This document shows positions 1-6,662 of a stretch of DNA of 15,172 nt, in pieces (position 1 is the stretch's first letter; each line of letters opens with the position of its first letter). The notes under the pieces are model-generated. The model saw only the letters and a list, made by a program, of their open reading frames with translations. It had not been told where the DNA came from and ran no database searches. The translations under genes were made by a program, and so were the position numbers. The stretch is from assembly GCA_964474635.1 (NCBI GenBank), contig CAYYTT010000097.1:1-15172 (forward strand), read 5' to 3'. The DNA comes from CAYUYV01 sp964474635 (GTDB lineage Bacteria > Pseudomonadota > Alphaproteobacteria > JAJFIK01).

Positions 1-439
1 GGGGGGAGGATCCGGCGGCCCGGCTGGCCTTTGCGATCGGACTCAGGCTTTGTGGGGAGGACTAGCCATGGGTCCGAACATCTAGTAGCTTAGCTACTGT
101 CGACACTAGATATCGTACCCAATCCCATATCGAAACACAAGATGCTGTGTGCCACTTTTTTGTGGCCCAAGATCTTGTGCCATAACTGGCCAAAAAATCG
201 CTCTGCCGCCCCGCATGAATGCGGGCGCGTGCCCGGCGCCGGGCGGGCTGGCGGACTGGTCGTCGATCCCTATTTCGTGGAATGGTGCGCGGGCGTGTGA
301 ACGCCGGGCGCGCGGGCGCTCCGGCCTGGGGGCCCCGGCCCAGGGGCCCCGGCCCGGGGGCCCCGGCCCGGGGGCCATGCATCCAGGCTTATGCAGTCAC
401 CCAAAGCGCAGGCGGACGAGAAGCGAGGCAGACCAAAAG
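1..439. other. left-end non-coding region rich in palindromes
   Basis: No reading frame here has a convincing protein; the open frames are arginine/proline/glycine-rich shadows of GC-rich DNA. Bases 61-220 are visibly richer in A+T than the rest of the window. Perfect short inverted repeats are dense: AGTAGC/GCTACT (84-98), GCCAC-T6-GTGGC (151-166), CAAGATCTTG (168-177), GCCA/TGGC (179-190), CCCGCAT/ATGCGGG (210-225) and CCCGGCGCCGGG (232-243), followed by a GC-only tandem repeat at 326-376. The promoter of the downstream permease-arg run is probably in this stretch, but I cannot pick a clear -35/-10 pair. An ATP-binding partner for the permease is not encoded here. Confidence 0.6.
326..376. 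repeat. GC-only tandem repeat, about 3.7 copies of 14 bp
   Basis: Three full units of the form C-N-GGGG-CCCC-GGCC (the first has one extra G, so 15 bp) and a fourth partial unit sit side by side, ending about 60 nt before the permease start. Each unit contains the self-complementary GGGGCCCC, so the array could fold into strong alternative hairpins in DNA or RNA. No A or T occurs except one T and one A at the variable second position. Its role is unknown; it could arise by replication slippage. Confidence 0.85.
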
Positions 440-1273
440 ATGAGCGAGATGCAGATCGGCACGCAGGCAGGTCCGGCGGACCAGGGCTTCAAGATCCGCC
501 ACTTCGGCGCGGTCAACTGGATCGGCCTGTGGACGCTCTACAAGAAAGAGGTGATGCGCTTTTTGAACGTGGCCGCGCAGACCGTGGTGGCGCCGGCCGC
601 GACGGCCATGCTGTTCCTGGCCATCTTCACGCTTGCCCTAGGCCAGTACCGGCCGGATGTGAACGGTGTTCCCTATGCAAGCTTCATTGCGCCGGGCCTG
701 ATCATGGCCGCGATCCTGCAGAACGCATTTGCCAACACCTCGGCCTCACTGATCCAATCCAAGATCAACGGCAACAAGGTCGACTGGATGATGCCGCCCC
801 TGTCGCCCACGGAACTGACGGTGGCCTTTGCCATGGGCGGGGCAACACGCGGTGTCATCTGTGCCCTGTCAACCGGCATTCCCATGGCGCTGTTTGTGGA
901 TCTGCCGGTCTCCCATGTGTGGGCGATCCTGTTCTATGCCGCCGGGGCCTCCGTCATCCTGGCGCTGGTCGGCATGATCACGGGGATCTGGGCGGAAAAA
1001 TTCGATCACCTGGCCACGATCACCAATTTTGTGATCGCGCCCCTGTCGCTTTTGTCCGGCACGTTTTATTCGGTCAGCATCCTGCCGGGCATCTGGAGCG
1101 AGGTGAGCCGGTGGAACCCGTTCTTTTATTTCATCGACGGCTTTCGATACGGCTTCACGGGGCAAGCGGAGGGCAGCCTTGCCGTCGGCATGGGCCTCAC
1201 CGTTGCCCTGATCGCGGCCCTGTGGACCTGGGCCCACATCATCTTCGCCCGCGGTTACTGGCACAAAGCCTGA
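440..1273 (+). CDS. ABC-2 type transporter permease
   Basis: Predicted 277-residue inner-membrane permease of the ABC-2 (YadH/NodJ-like) family, which exports lipids, polysaccharides or drugs with a separate ATPase. About six hydrophobic segments are visible (roughly residues 45-67, 83-103, 128-153, 158-182, 194-214, 248-270). The family signature near the C-terminus is clear: LSGTFYSVSILPGIWSEVSR at 205-224, followed by NPFFYFIDGFRYGFTG. The ATG at 440 is chosen because the protein then begins just before the conserved cytoplasmic WTLYKKEVMRFL segment; the frame is open further upstream, but that part is low-complexity and arises from the GC-only repeat. The ribosome site is weak. The matching ATPase gene is not upstream, so the permease looks orphaned here. 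It lies 34 nt before argD and may be co-transcribed with it. The substrate cannot be told from sequence. Confidence 0.9.
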   Translation: MSEMQIGTQAGPADQGFKIRHFGAVNWIGLWTLYKKEVMRFLNVAAQTVVAPAATAMLFLAIFTLALGQYRPDVNGVPYASFIAPGLIMAAILQNAFANTSASLIQSKINGNKVDWMMPPLSPTELTVAFAMGGATRGVICALSTGIPMALFVDLPVSHVWAILFYAAGASVILALVGMITGIWAEKFDHLATITNFVIAPLSLLSGTFYSVSILPGIWSEVSRWNPFFYFIDGFRYGFTGQAEGSLAVGMGLTVALIAALWTWAHIIFARGYWHKA

Positions 1274-1307
1274 CCCGCGGCCGCCCACCGTTCCGAAAGT
1301 CTTTGCC

Positions 1308-2507
1308 ATGATCGATCCTGTCATGCCCACCTATGCCCGTGCCGATCTGGCCTTCGTGGCCGGAGAAGGGCCATGGCTGCACACCCAAAGCGGCGAGCGG
1401 TATCTCGATTTCGCCGCCGGGATCGCCGTCAATGCCCTGGGCCACGGACACCCCCATGTGGTGGCGGCCCTGAAGGACCAGGCCGACAAGCTGTGGCATG
1501 TCTCGAACCTGTACCGTATTCCGGACCAGGAGCGTCTGGCCCGCAGGCTGACCGAAGCAAGCTTCGCCGACACGGTCTTTTTCGCCAATTCTGGCGCCGA
1601 GGCGGTGGAGTGCGCCCTGAAAATGGCGCGGCGCTATCACCACGCTGCCGGCCATCCGCAGCGCTGGCGTGTCGTGACCATTGAGGGCGCCTTCCATGGT
1701 CGGACCCTGGCAACCATCGCGGCGGGCGGCCAGGCCAAGCATCTGGAAGGGTTTGGACCGCCCCTGGACGGCTTCGACCAGGTGCCCTTTGGCGATCATG
1801 ATGCGCTGCGCGCCGCCATCGGTCCGCACACGGCGGCACTCCTCGTTGAGCCGATCCAAGGCGAAGGCGGCATCCGGCCGGTTCCGGATGAATGCCTGCA
1901 GGGTCTGCGACGCCTGTGCGATGAGGCGGGCATTCTGCTCATTTTGGACGAGGTCCAATGCGGCAATGGCCGCACGGCACGCCTGTTCGCCCATGAGCAT
2001 GCCGGTATCGCACCCGATATTCTGTGTACCGCGAAGGGTTTGGGCAACGGCATGCCCATTGGGGCGTGCCTTGCCCGCGAGGCCGTCGCGGAGCCGATGA
2101 AGGCCGGCAGTCACGGGTCCACTTTCGGCGGTAATCCGCTCGCCATGGCCGTCGGCAATGCGGTGCTCGATGTCCTTTTGGCGCCCGGCTTTCTCGACGG
2201 GGTTGAGCGGCAGGGTCAGGCCCTGCACGAGGGGCTTGAGGGCTTGTGCGCGCAATTTCCGTCCGTGCTTGAGGGTGTGCAGGGGCGCGGATTGATGCTG
2301 GGCTTGAGGGCCCGCGTGCCCAACACCGACCTCGTGGCGGCGCTGCGCGGACAAAAGATGCTCACCGTGGGGGCCGGCGGCAATGTGGTGCGCCTCCTGC
2401 CGCCGCTGACCATTGATGAAACCCACGTGGCCGAGGCCCTCAACCGCATCGCGGCCGCCGCGCGCGCCCTGACCGAACAGGCCCCCGCCGGCCCTTCCGG
2501 AGACTGA
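1308..2507 (+). CDS. argD: acetylornithine aminotransferase
   Basis: Class III pyridoxal-phosphate aminotransferase of 399 residues, the family's usual length. It converts N-acetylglutamate semialdehyde to N-acetylornithine in arginine synthesis; relatives also act on succinyldiaminopimelate in lysine synthesis. Visible motifs: NSGAEA (94-99, phosphate binding), GAFHGRT (127-133), EPIQGEGG (181-188), DEVQ (214-217) and the Schiff-base lysine K243 in TAKGLGNGMPIGA, then GSHGSTFGGNPLA. The usual GRTG after DEVQ is GRTA (221-224) here, and the segment before it reads CGN. The ATG at 1308 lies 34 nt after the permease stop, without a strong ribosome site; only 1 nt separates its stop from argF, so the two are surely one operon. 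It could serve as a general ornithine-type aminotransferase, but the argF and argE context supports ArgD. Confidence 0.95.
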   Translation: MIDPVMPTYARADLAFVAGEGPWLHTQSGERYLDFAAGIAVNALGHGHPHVVAALKDQADKLWHVSNLYRIPDQERLARRLTEASFADTVFFANSGAEAVECALKMARRYHHAAGHPQRWRVVTIEGAFHGRTLATIAAGGQAKHLEGFGPPLDGFDQVPFGDHDALRAAIGPHTAALLVEPIQGEGGIRPVPDECLQGLRRLCDEAGILLILDEVQCGNGRTARLFAHEHAGIAPDILCTAKGLGNGMPIGACLAREAVAEPMKAGSHGSTFGGNPLAMAVGNAVLDVLLAPGFLDGVERQGQALHEGLEGLCAQFPSVLEGVQGRGLMLGLRARVPNTDLVAALRGQKMLTVGAGGNVVRLLPPLTIDETHVAEALNRIAAAARALTEQAPAGPSGD

Positions 2508-2508
2508 C

Positions 2509-3462
2509 ATGACTGAAACCGCCCCAGCTCCACGCCATTTTCTGGATTTGTGCGATCATCAGCCGACGGATCTGCGCCGTATGCTGGATCTCGCCAAGGA
2601 TCTGAAGAAACGGCGACAGGGCAAGGCGCGGGGGGCGCGAGACACGGAGCCTCTGCTGGATGGGACAATGCTTGCCCTGGTGTTCGAGCAGGTCTCCACC
2701 CGCACGCGGGTCTCCTTTGATGTGGGCATGCGCCAACTGGGCGGGGAGACGGTCTTCCTGACCGGAAGTGAATTGCAACTGGGGCGCGGGGAAAGCATCG
2801 CGGACACGGCCCGCGCCCTGTCGCGCTATGTGGACGGTATCATGATCCGGGTGCTGAACCATGATACCTTGACGGAACTGGCCCGCCACGCCGGCATTCC
2901 GGTCATCAACGGTCTGACCCGAAAAAGCCACCCCTGCCAGATCATGGCCGATATCCTGACCTTTGAGGAACATCGCGGGTCTATCGGGGGCAAAACGGTG
3001 GCCTGGGTTGGGGATTCCAACAATGTTGCCGCCTCCTGGATCCATGCCGCCGCCCGCTTCGACTTCAGCCTTCGGATCGCCTCACCCGAGGGCTATGGTC
3101 CAAGCCATGAGCAGCGCGAGTGGATCCAGCGCGAAGAGGCCCGCGTCGTTTTGACCGATGACCCGGTTCATGCGGTGCAGGGCGCCGAGTGTGTGGTGAC
3201 CGACACTTGGGTCTCCCTCGGCGATGACGACCCTGAGGCCCGGTTCGCGCGCCTCACGCCCTATCGGGTCGATGCCGATTTGATGCGCCACGCCGCGCCG
3301 GATGCGCTCTTCATGCATTGCCTGCCTGCTCACCGGGGCGAGGAGGTGACGGCCGACGTGATCGACGGGGCCCATTCGGTGGTGTGGGACGAAGCGGAAA
3401 ACCGTCTGCATGCTCAAAAAGGGGTTCTGGCCTGGTGTCTGGGGGCCTTGCCGGCGGCCTGA
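2509..3462 (+). CDS. argF: ornithine carbamoyltransferase
   Basis: Cytosolic enzyme of 317 residues that makes citrulline from ornithine and carbamoyl phosphate. The carbamoyl-phosphate loop STRTR is at 63-67 (preceded by FEQV rather than the common FEKP/FEKD), HPCQ at 141-144, the nucleotide-fold-like GDSNNVA at 168-174, and the ornithine-binding HCLPAHRGEEV at 270-280. TDTWVSLGDD (231-240) is typical of OTCases rather than aspartate carbamoyltransferases. The start ATG has GGAG six bases upstream, located inside the last codons of argD, which suggests translational coupling. After the stop come three tandem 19-bp repeats and then hslO. Confidence 0.96.
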   Translation: MTETAPAPRHFLDLCDHQPTDLRRMLDLAKDLKKRRQGKARGARDTEPLLDGTMLALVFEQVSTRTRVSFDVGMRQLGGETVFLTGSELQLGRGESIADTARALSRYVDGIMIRVLNHDTLTELARHAGIPVINGLTRKSHPCQIMADILTFEEHRGSIGGKTVAWVGDSNNVAASWIHAAARFDFSLRIASPEGYGPSHEQREWIQREEARVVLTDDPVHAVQGAECVVTDTWVSLGDDDPEARFARLTPYRVDADLMRHAAPDALFMHCLPAHRGEEVTADVIDGAHSVVWDEAENRLHAQKGVLAWCLGALPAA

Positions 3463-3517
3463 GCATGTCGGGGTGGCCAGAGCATGTCGGGGTGGCCAGA
3501 GCATTTCGGGGTGGGCT
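3461..3517. repeat. 19-bp tandem repeat, three copies, between argF and hslO
   Basis: Units gagcatgtcggggtggcca at 3461-3479 and 3480-3498 are identical; the third at 3499-3517 differs at a few bases (ATT for ATG, and GGGCT at the end). The array begins within the argF stop codon (TGA 3460-3462) and ends 18 nt before the hslO start, so it fills most of the 73-nt gap. The first two copies contain an ATG that opens short frames not matching hslO. The third copy is in frame with hslO but has ATT. Confidence 0.95.
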
Positions 3518-3535
3518 GAGAAACGGGAGAAGCGT

Positions 3536-4573
3536 ATGGCTGGCGACATCCAGGACGGGCAGACCTATGGCCGCCGATCCGGTGAAGATCTCGTTTTGCC
3601 CTTCCAGGTGGAAAAAACCGGCGTACGGGGACGATTTGCCCGATTGGGGGGCCTGATCGATGAGATCCTGCGCAGCCACGATTATCCGGCGCCCGTGTCC
3701 GAAGTGTTGGGCGAGGCCCTGGTCGTTGCCGCTCTGCTGGGCAGTTCTTTGAAGTTCGAGGGCAGCCTGACACTTCAGACCCAGTCGGATGGACCGGTAA
3801 GCCTGCTGGTGGCGTCCTATAAGGCGCCGGGCACGTTGCGCGGCTATGCCAGTCTGGACAAGGACCGCTGGGCCGCACTTGAGGCGAATGGCGGCGCGGA
3901 AAAATCCGCCGTGCTCGGAGAGGGCGTCTTTGCCCTCACCATCGATCCGGGTGCGGATATGCACCGCTCCCAGGGGCTCGTCTCCCTGAGCCCCGACGGC
4001 ATTGCCGAATGCACCCATGAGTATTTCTTGCGCTCCGAACAGATTGCAACGCGTCTGCACCTGGCCGTGGGGCGCAACTACAAGGCTGGCGAGGCCCCGG
4101 ATGAAGGCCAGTGGCGCGCCGGCGGGATCCTGATCCAGCATCTGGCCGCCGCCGGTGGCAGCGTGGACGATGAGGAACATCTGGCGCGGCTGAAGGCGGC
4201 GCGGGAGGCGGGCAAAATCGAGAAAACCGAGGGCGGCGAGGACGTGGAAGAGGCCTGGTCGCGGGTCACGCTGCTGCTGGCCACCACGCAGGATCACGAA
4301 CTGCTTGATCCCCTGTTGCCACCTGAACGGTTGCTGCTTCGCTTGTTCCATGAAGACGGCGTGCGGGTCTTCGATCCCTTGCCCCTGTCGGCCGATTGTT
4401 CCTGTTCCCAGGCGCGCATCAGCGACGTTCTGCGCCAGTACAGTCCGGACGATCTTGCAGACCTTGCCGAGGACGGGCGCATTGTCGTGCGCTGCGAGTT
4501 TTGCAACACGGACTACAGCTTCGATCCGAAGACCCTGGCGCCCATCGCCGGTGGCCCTTCTGTAGGCGGATAA
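3536..4573 (+). CDS. hslO: Hsp33 redox-regulated chaperone
   Basis: Cytosolic holdase chaperone activated by oxidation. The predicted product is 345 residues, somewhat longer than E. coli Hsp33 (about 290) and nearer to alphaproteobacterial forms. The N-terminal domain begins around residue 15 with a typical LVLPFQVEKTGVRGRFARLG segment, continues with VLGEALVVAALLGSSLKFEG, and GRNYKAGEAPDEGQWRAGGI covers the middle. The C-terminal redox switch is complete: C288-S-C290 and C320-E-F-C323, four zinc-binding cysteines in CxC...CxxC arrangement. The ATG at 3536 is chosen for GGGAG six bases upstream; an upstream extension of the same frame would read through the 19-bp repeats and is not conserved-looking. 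It is the third gene of the argD-argF-hslO run and ends 4 nt before the lipoprotein start. Confidence 0.95.
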   Translation: MAGDIQDGQTYGRRSGEDLVLPFQVEKTGVRGRFARLGGLIDEILRSHDYPAPVSEVLGEALVVAALLGSSLKFEGSLTLQTQSDGPVSLLVASYKAPGTLRGYASLDKDRWAALEANGGAEKSAVLGEGVFALTIDPGADMHRSQGLVSLSPDGIAECTHEYFLRSEQIATRLHLAVGRNYKAGEAPDEGQWRAGGILIQHLAAAGGSVDDEEHLARLKAAREAGKIEKTEGGEDVEEAWSRVTLLLATTQDHELLDPLLPPERLLLRLFHEDGVRVFDPLPLSADCSCSQARISDVLRQYSPDDLADLAEDGRIVVRCEFCNTDYSFDPKTLAPIAGGPSVGG

Positions 4574-4577
4574 CATC

Positions 4578-5213
4578 ATGATTGCGAACCGGTTTGACAG
4601 GCGGCCCCCGCGCCGCATCGCAAGAACGGCTGTGCGCACGCTGCGCCTCCTGGTCCTTGTCGCGGCGCTGGGCGCCTGCGGCGGGCCGAAGCGGGCCGAG
4701 CCGCCGCGCATCGCCTTTGAAGACGGCCCCCTCCTGCGCCTTGAAGCCCAGCGGCCCGTCAATGTGGTGGAGCTTTACCGCGCGCCGCTCAGCCGGCCCC
4801 ATGTGGAGCATGAATTCGCCATCGTGCCCGCCCAGATCGCCAATGCCTGGGTGCGCGATCGCCTTGCCCTCTCGGGCACGGGCGGCGAAGTGAAGGTCAC
4901 CATCCACGATGCCAGTGTGATCGAGGAGCCGGTTCCGGTTTCAACCGGCCTGTTTGCCTGGCTCCGGGACGATGTGAACCGCAGACTGACGGGAAAACTT
5001 GACGTACAGATCGATTTCATCGGTGTGGCCGGAGAGGCCGGCAGCGCCCGGGCCGAAGTCTCGGCCACCCGAAGCCTGCGCGAAGGCGACAAGCCCGAAA
5101 AGGTGCAGGCGATCTATTTTCAGATGATCCGCGATCTTGCCGACGGTTTCGATTCCGAGATGGCCCGCCAGATCGACCGGGCCTTTGTTCGTGCCCGGAG
5201 CGGCGCGGCATAA
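4578..5213 (+). CDS. small predicted lipoprotein, function unknown
   Basis: A 211-residue protein with a twin-arginine-flavoured basic N-terminus (RRPPRRIARTAVRTLR), a hydrophobic stretch LLVLVAALGAC and a lipobox L31-G-A-C34, so it should be exported and lipidated at Cys34. The mature part has no cysteine or membrane segment. It contains a segment rich in conserved-looking residues, PVNVVELYRAPLSRPHVEHE, followed by alternating beta-type stretches (EVKVTIHDASVIEE, KLDVQIDFIGVAGE, SARAEVSATRSL) and a C-terminal helix. This resembles periplasmic auxiliary lipoproteins of transport systems in general layout, but I do not recognise a family. It starts 4 nt after hslO and is probably the last gene of that operon; the REP-like hairpin follows. 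Confidence 0.75.
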   Translation: MIANRFDRRPPRRIARTAVRTLRLLVLVAALGACGGPKRAEPPRIAFEDGPLLRLEAQRPVNVVELYRAPLSRPHVEHEFAIVPAQIANAWVRDRLALSGTGGEVKVTIHDASVIEEPVPVSTGLFAWLRDDVNRRLTGKLDVQIDFIGVAGEAGSARAEVSATRSLREGDKPEKVQAIYFQMIRDLADGFDSEMARQIDRAFVRARSGAA

Positions 5214-5275
5214 GCTGCCTTGATCAAAAACAATACCCTCGTGCAGCGGCACATGTCGACGATTCAGTTCCATCC

Positions 5276-5370
5276 CGTCATGGCGAGCAGAGCGGAGCCA
5301 TCCAGGGCAATGAAATCCGGAGCCAGTGGCCCTGGATGGCCGCGCCGCGCAAGAGCGGCTCGCGATGACA
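5276..5370. repeat. REP-like palindromic intergenic element / possible bidirectional terminator
   Basis: Left arm 5276-5308 and right arm 5329-5369 form a long imperfect hairpin. The inner 12 bp match perfectly (gccatccagggc 5297-5308 with gccctggatggc 5329-5340), and the ends GTCATGGCGAGC / GCTCGCGATGAC pair with one mismatch. This CGTCATnGCGAGC...ATCCAG layout matches a widespread palindromic repeat family of bacterial intergenic DNA, common in alphaproteobacteria. It sits between two convergent genes, where such elements usually lie, and could end both transcripts, though there is no clear U-tract. Confidence 0.85.
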
Positions 5371-5398
5371 AGCTGCACCATCTGAATGACTCAATGCT

Positions 5399-6598
5399 CT
5401 AGGCGCTTTCCCGGCACTTCTGGTCAAGGCGAGCCATGAAGGTGTCGCAGGCGGCCAGTTGGGCCTCGCTGACATATTCGTCCGGCTTGTGCGCCTGGGC
5501 GATGTCGCCGGGGCCGCAGATGACCGTGGGAATGTCCGCCTGGTGAAACAGGCCTGCTTCGGTTCCGTAGGAGACCGCCTCCACGGTGTTTTTTCCGGCC
5601 AGGAAAAGCGCGAGCGCTTCGGCGGGTGAGCCGTCCGTGGGCGCCAGCGCCGGCGCGTCGCCCAGGATTTCGGTCTCGATGGAGGCCTCCGGCGCGGCAC
5701 GGCGCAGCGCGGGCAGGACGGTGTCCTCGGCAAAGGCCATCAGCCGGGTGAGGATTTCCTCCTGGTCCGTCTCAGGCAGGGTGCGGTACTCCCAATCGAA
5801 GCGGCAATCGCGCGCGATGATGTTGAACGCTGTGCCGCCCCGGATTTCTCCCACGGACAAGGTGGTGTGCGGCGGCACGAACCGACCTGTCGCATCGCCC
5901 CGCGCCTTCATTTCCTCATGCAGCGCATCGAGAAACGTGATCAGCTTGGCCGCCGCCATGATGGCATTCGCGCCGTCTGCGGGCGCGCTCGAATGGCCCT
6001 CGCGCCCCCGAATGCGGGTGATCAGGGAACGGATGCCCTTATGGGCGTTGATGACACGCATGCTGCTGGGCTCACCCACGATGCACAGGGCCGGTTTGGG
6101 CCGGGCACGAATGATATGATCGATCATCGGGCGCACGCCGATGCAGCCCACCTCTTCGTCATAGGAAAAGGCAAAATGGATCGGGCGGGTGAGGCCCGCG
6201 GCCGTAAAACGCGGCACGGCCGCAAGGCAACAGGCAATGAAGCCCTTCATATCCGCCGTACCCCGGCCGTAGAGCCGCCCGTCATGCGCCCTCAAAGCAA
6301 AGGGATCGCAGGACCAGTCCTGATTGTCCACGGGCACCACATCCGTATGGCCCGACAGGATGATACCGCCGGGCACGTCCGGTCCGATTGTGGCGTAAAG
6401 ATTGGCTTTTGCCCCATCCTCACTGGGCAGAACATCGACGCCTACGCCGAAGCCCGACAGATACTCGGCCACGAAATCGATCAGGGCCCGGTTCGAAAGC
6501 CGGCTTGTGGTGTCGAAGGCGATGAGGCTGGCGAGCAGATCCCGGCTCGTCGGCGCCGCGCTGGAAGGGGGGGCGGGCATGGGGGCGATGTCGGACAC
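5399..6598 (-). CDS. argE: acetylornithine deacetylase
   Basis: M20 family zinc metallopeptidase-fold enzyme, 399 residues, that removes acetate from N-acetylornithine to give ornithine, the substrate of ArgF. Motifs in order: SGHTDVVPV with H84 and D86, GRGTADMKGF with the bridging D116, YDEEVGC with catalytic E148/E149, VGEP with E176, and the C-terminal GPGDIAQAHKPDEYV with H370. These are the expected metal and general-base residues. The start is taken as GTG at 6598 because AGGAGA lies 7 nt upstream; an ATG six codons later has no ribosome site, and further upstream extension would run into trkH. It lies 64 nt after trkH on the same strand. With argD and argF in the window it completes the acetyl-cycle exit step, although relatives include succinyldiaminopimelate desuccinylase. 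Confidence 0.93.
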   Translation of the reverse strand: MSDIAPMPAPPSSAAPTSRDLLASLIAFDTTSRLSNRALIDFVAEYLSGFGVGVDVLPSEDGAKANLYATIGPDVPGGIILSGHTDVVPVDNQDWSCDPFALRAHDGRLYGRGTADMKGFIACCLAAVPRFTAAGLTRPIHFAFSYDEEVGCIGVRPMIDHIIRARPKPALCIVGEPSSMRVINAHKGIRSLITRIRGREGHSSAPADGANAIMAAAKLITFLDALHEEMKARGDATGRFVPPHTTLSVGEIRGGTAFNIIARDCRFDWEYRTLPETDQEEILTRLMAFAEDTVLPALRRAAPEASIETEILGDAPALAPTDGSPAEALALFLAGKNTVEAVSYGTEAGLFHQADIPTVICGPGDIAQAHKPDEYVSEAQLAACDTFMARLDQKCRESA

Positions 6599-6605
6599 GG
6601 GGGGC

Positions 6606-6611
6606 TCTCCT
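6606..6611 (-). promoter_or_regulatory. ribosome binding site that fixes the GTG start of argE
   Basis: On the minus strand the hexamer AGGAGA stands seven bases before GTG 6598. It is the best Shine-Dalgarno match near the N-terminus and rules out the ATG at 6580 and the long upstream frame. Confidence 0.75.
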
Positions 6612-6662
6612 GTTGACCTTGCACAGACCACCAGTGTGGCGGGTGAGCCAGGCCCTGCCAAG

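Noticed and set aside
151..166. GCCAC-T6-GTGGC hairpin as an intrinsic terminator
   Set aside because: The T-run is in the loop, not after the stem, and the stem is only 5 bp.
149..439. N-terminal extension of the ABC permease frame
   Set aside because: The extra 97 residues are Arg/Pro/Gly-rich and partly encoded by the GC-only tandem repeat, while the family begins near the ATG at 440.
1239..2510. Long open frame antisense to argD
   Set aside because: It is a mirror of argD in GC-rich DNA, with no recognisable domain and low-complexity His/Gly/Arg content.
3461..3517. CRISPR-like array between argF and hslO
   Set aside because: Units are directly tandem with no spacers and only 19 bp long, so it is a simple tandem repeat.
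3311..4762. Long open frame antisense to hslO
   Set aside because: It overlaps three genes with clear family motifs on the other strand and has no domain-like composition.
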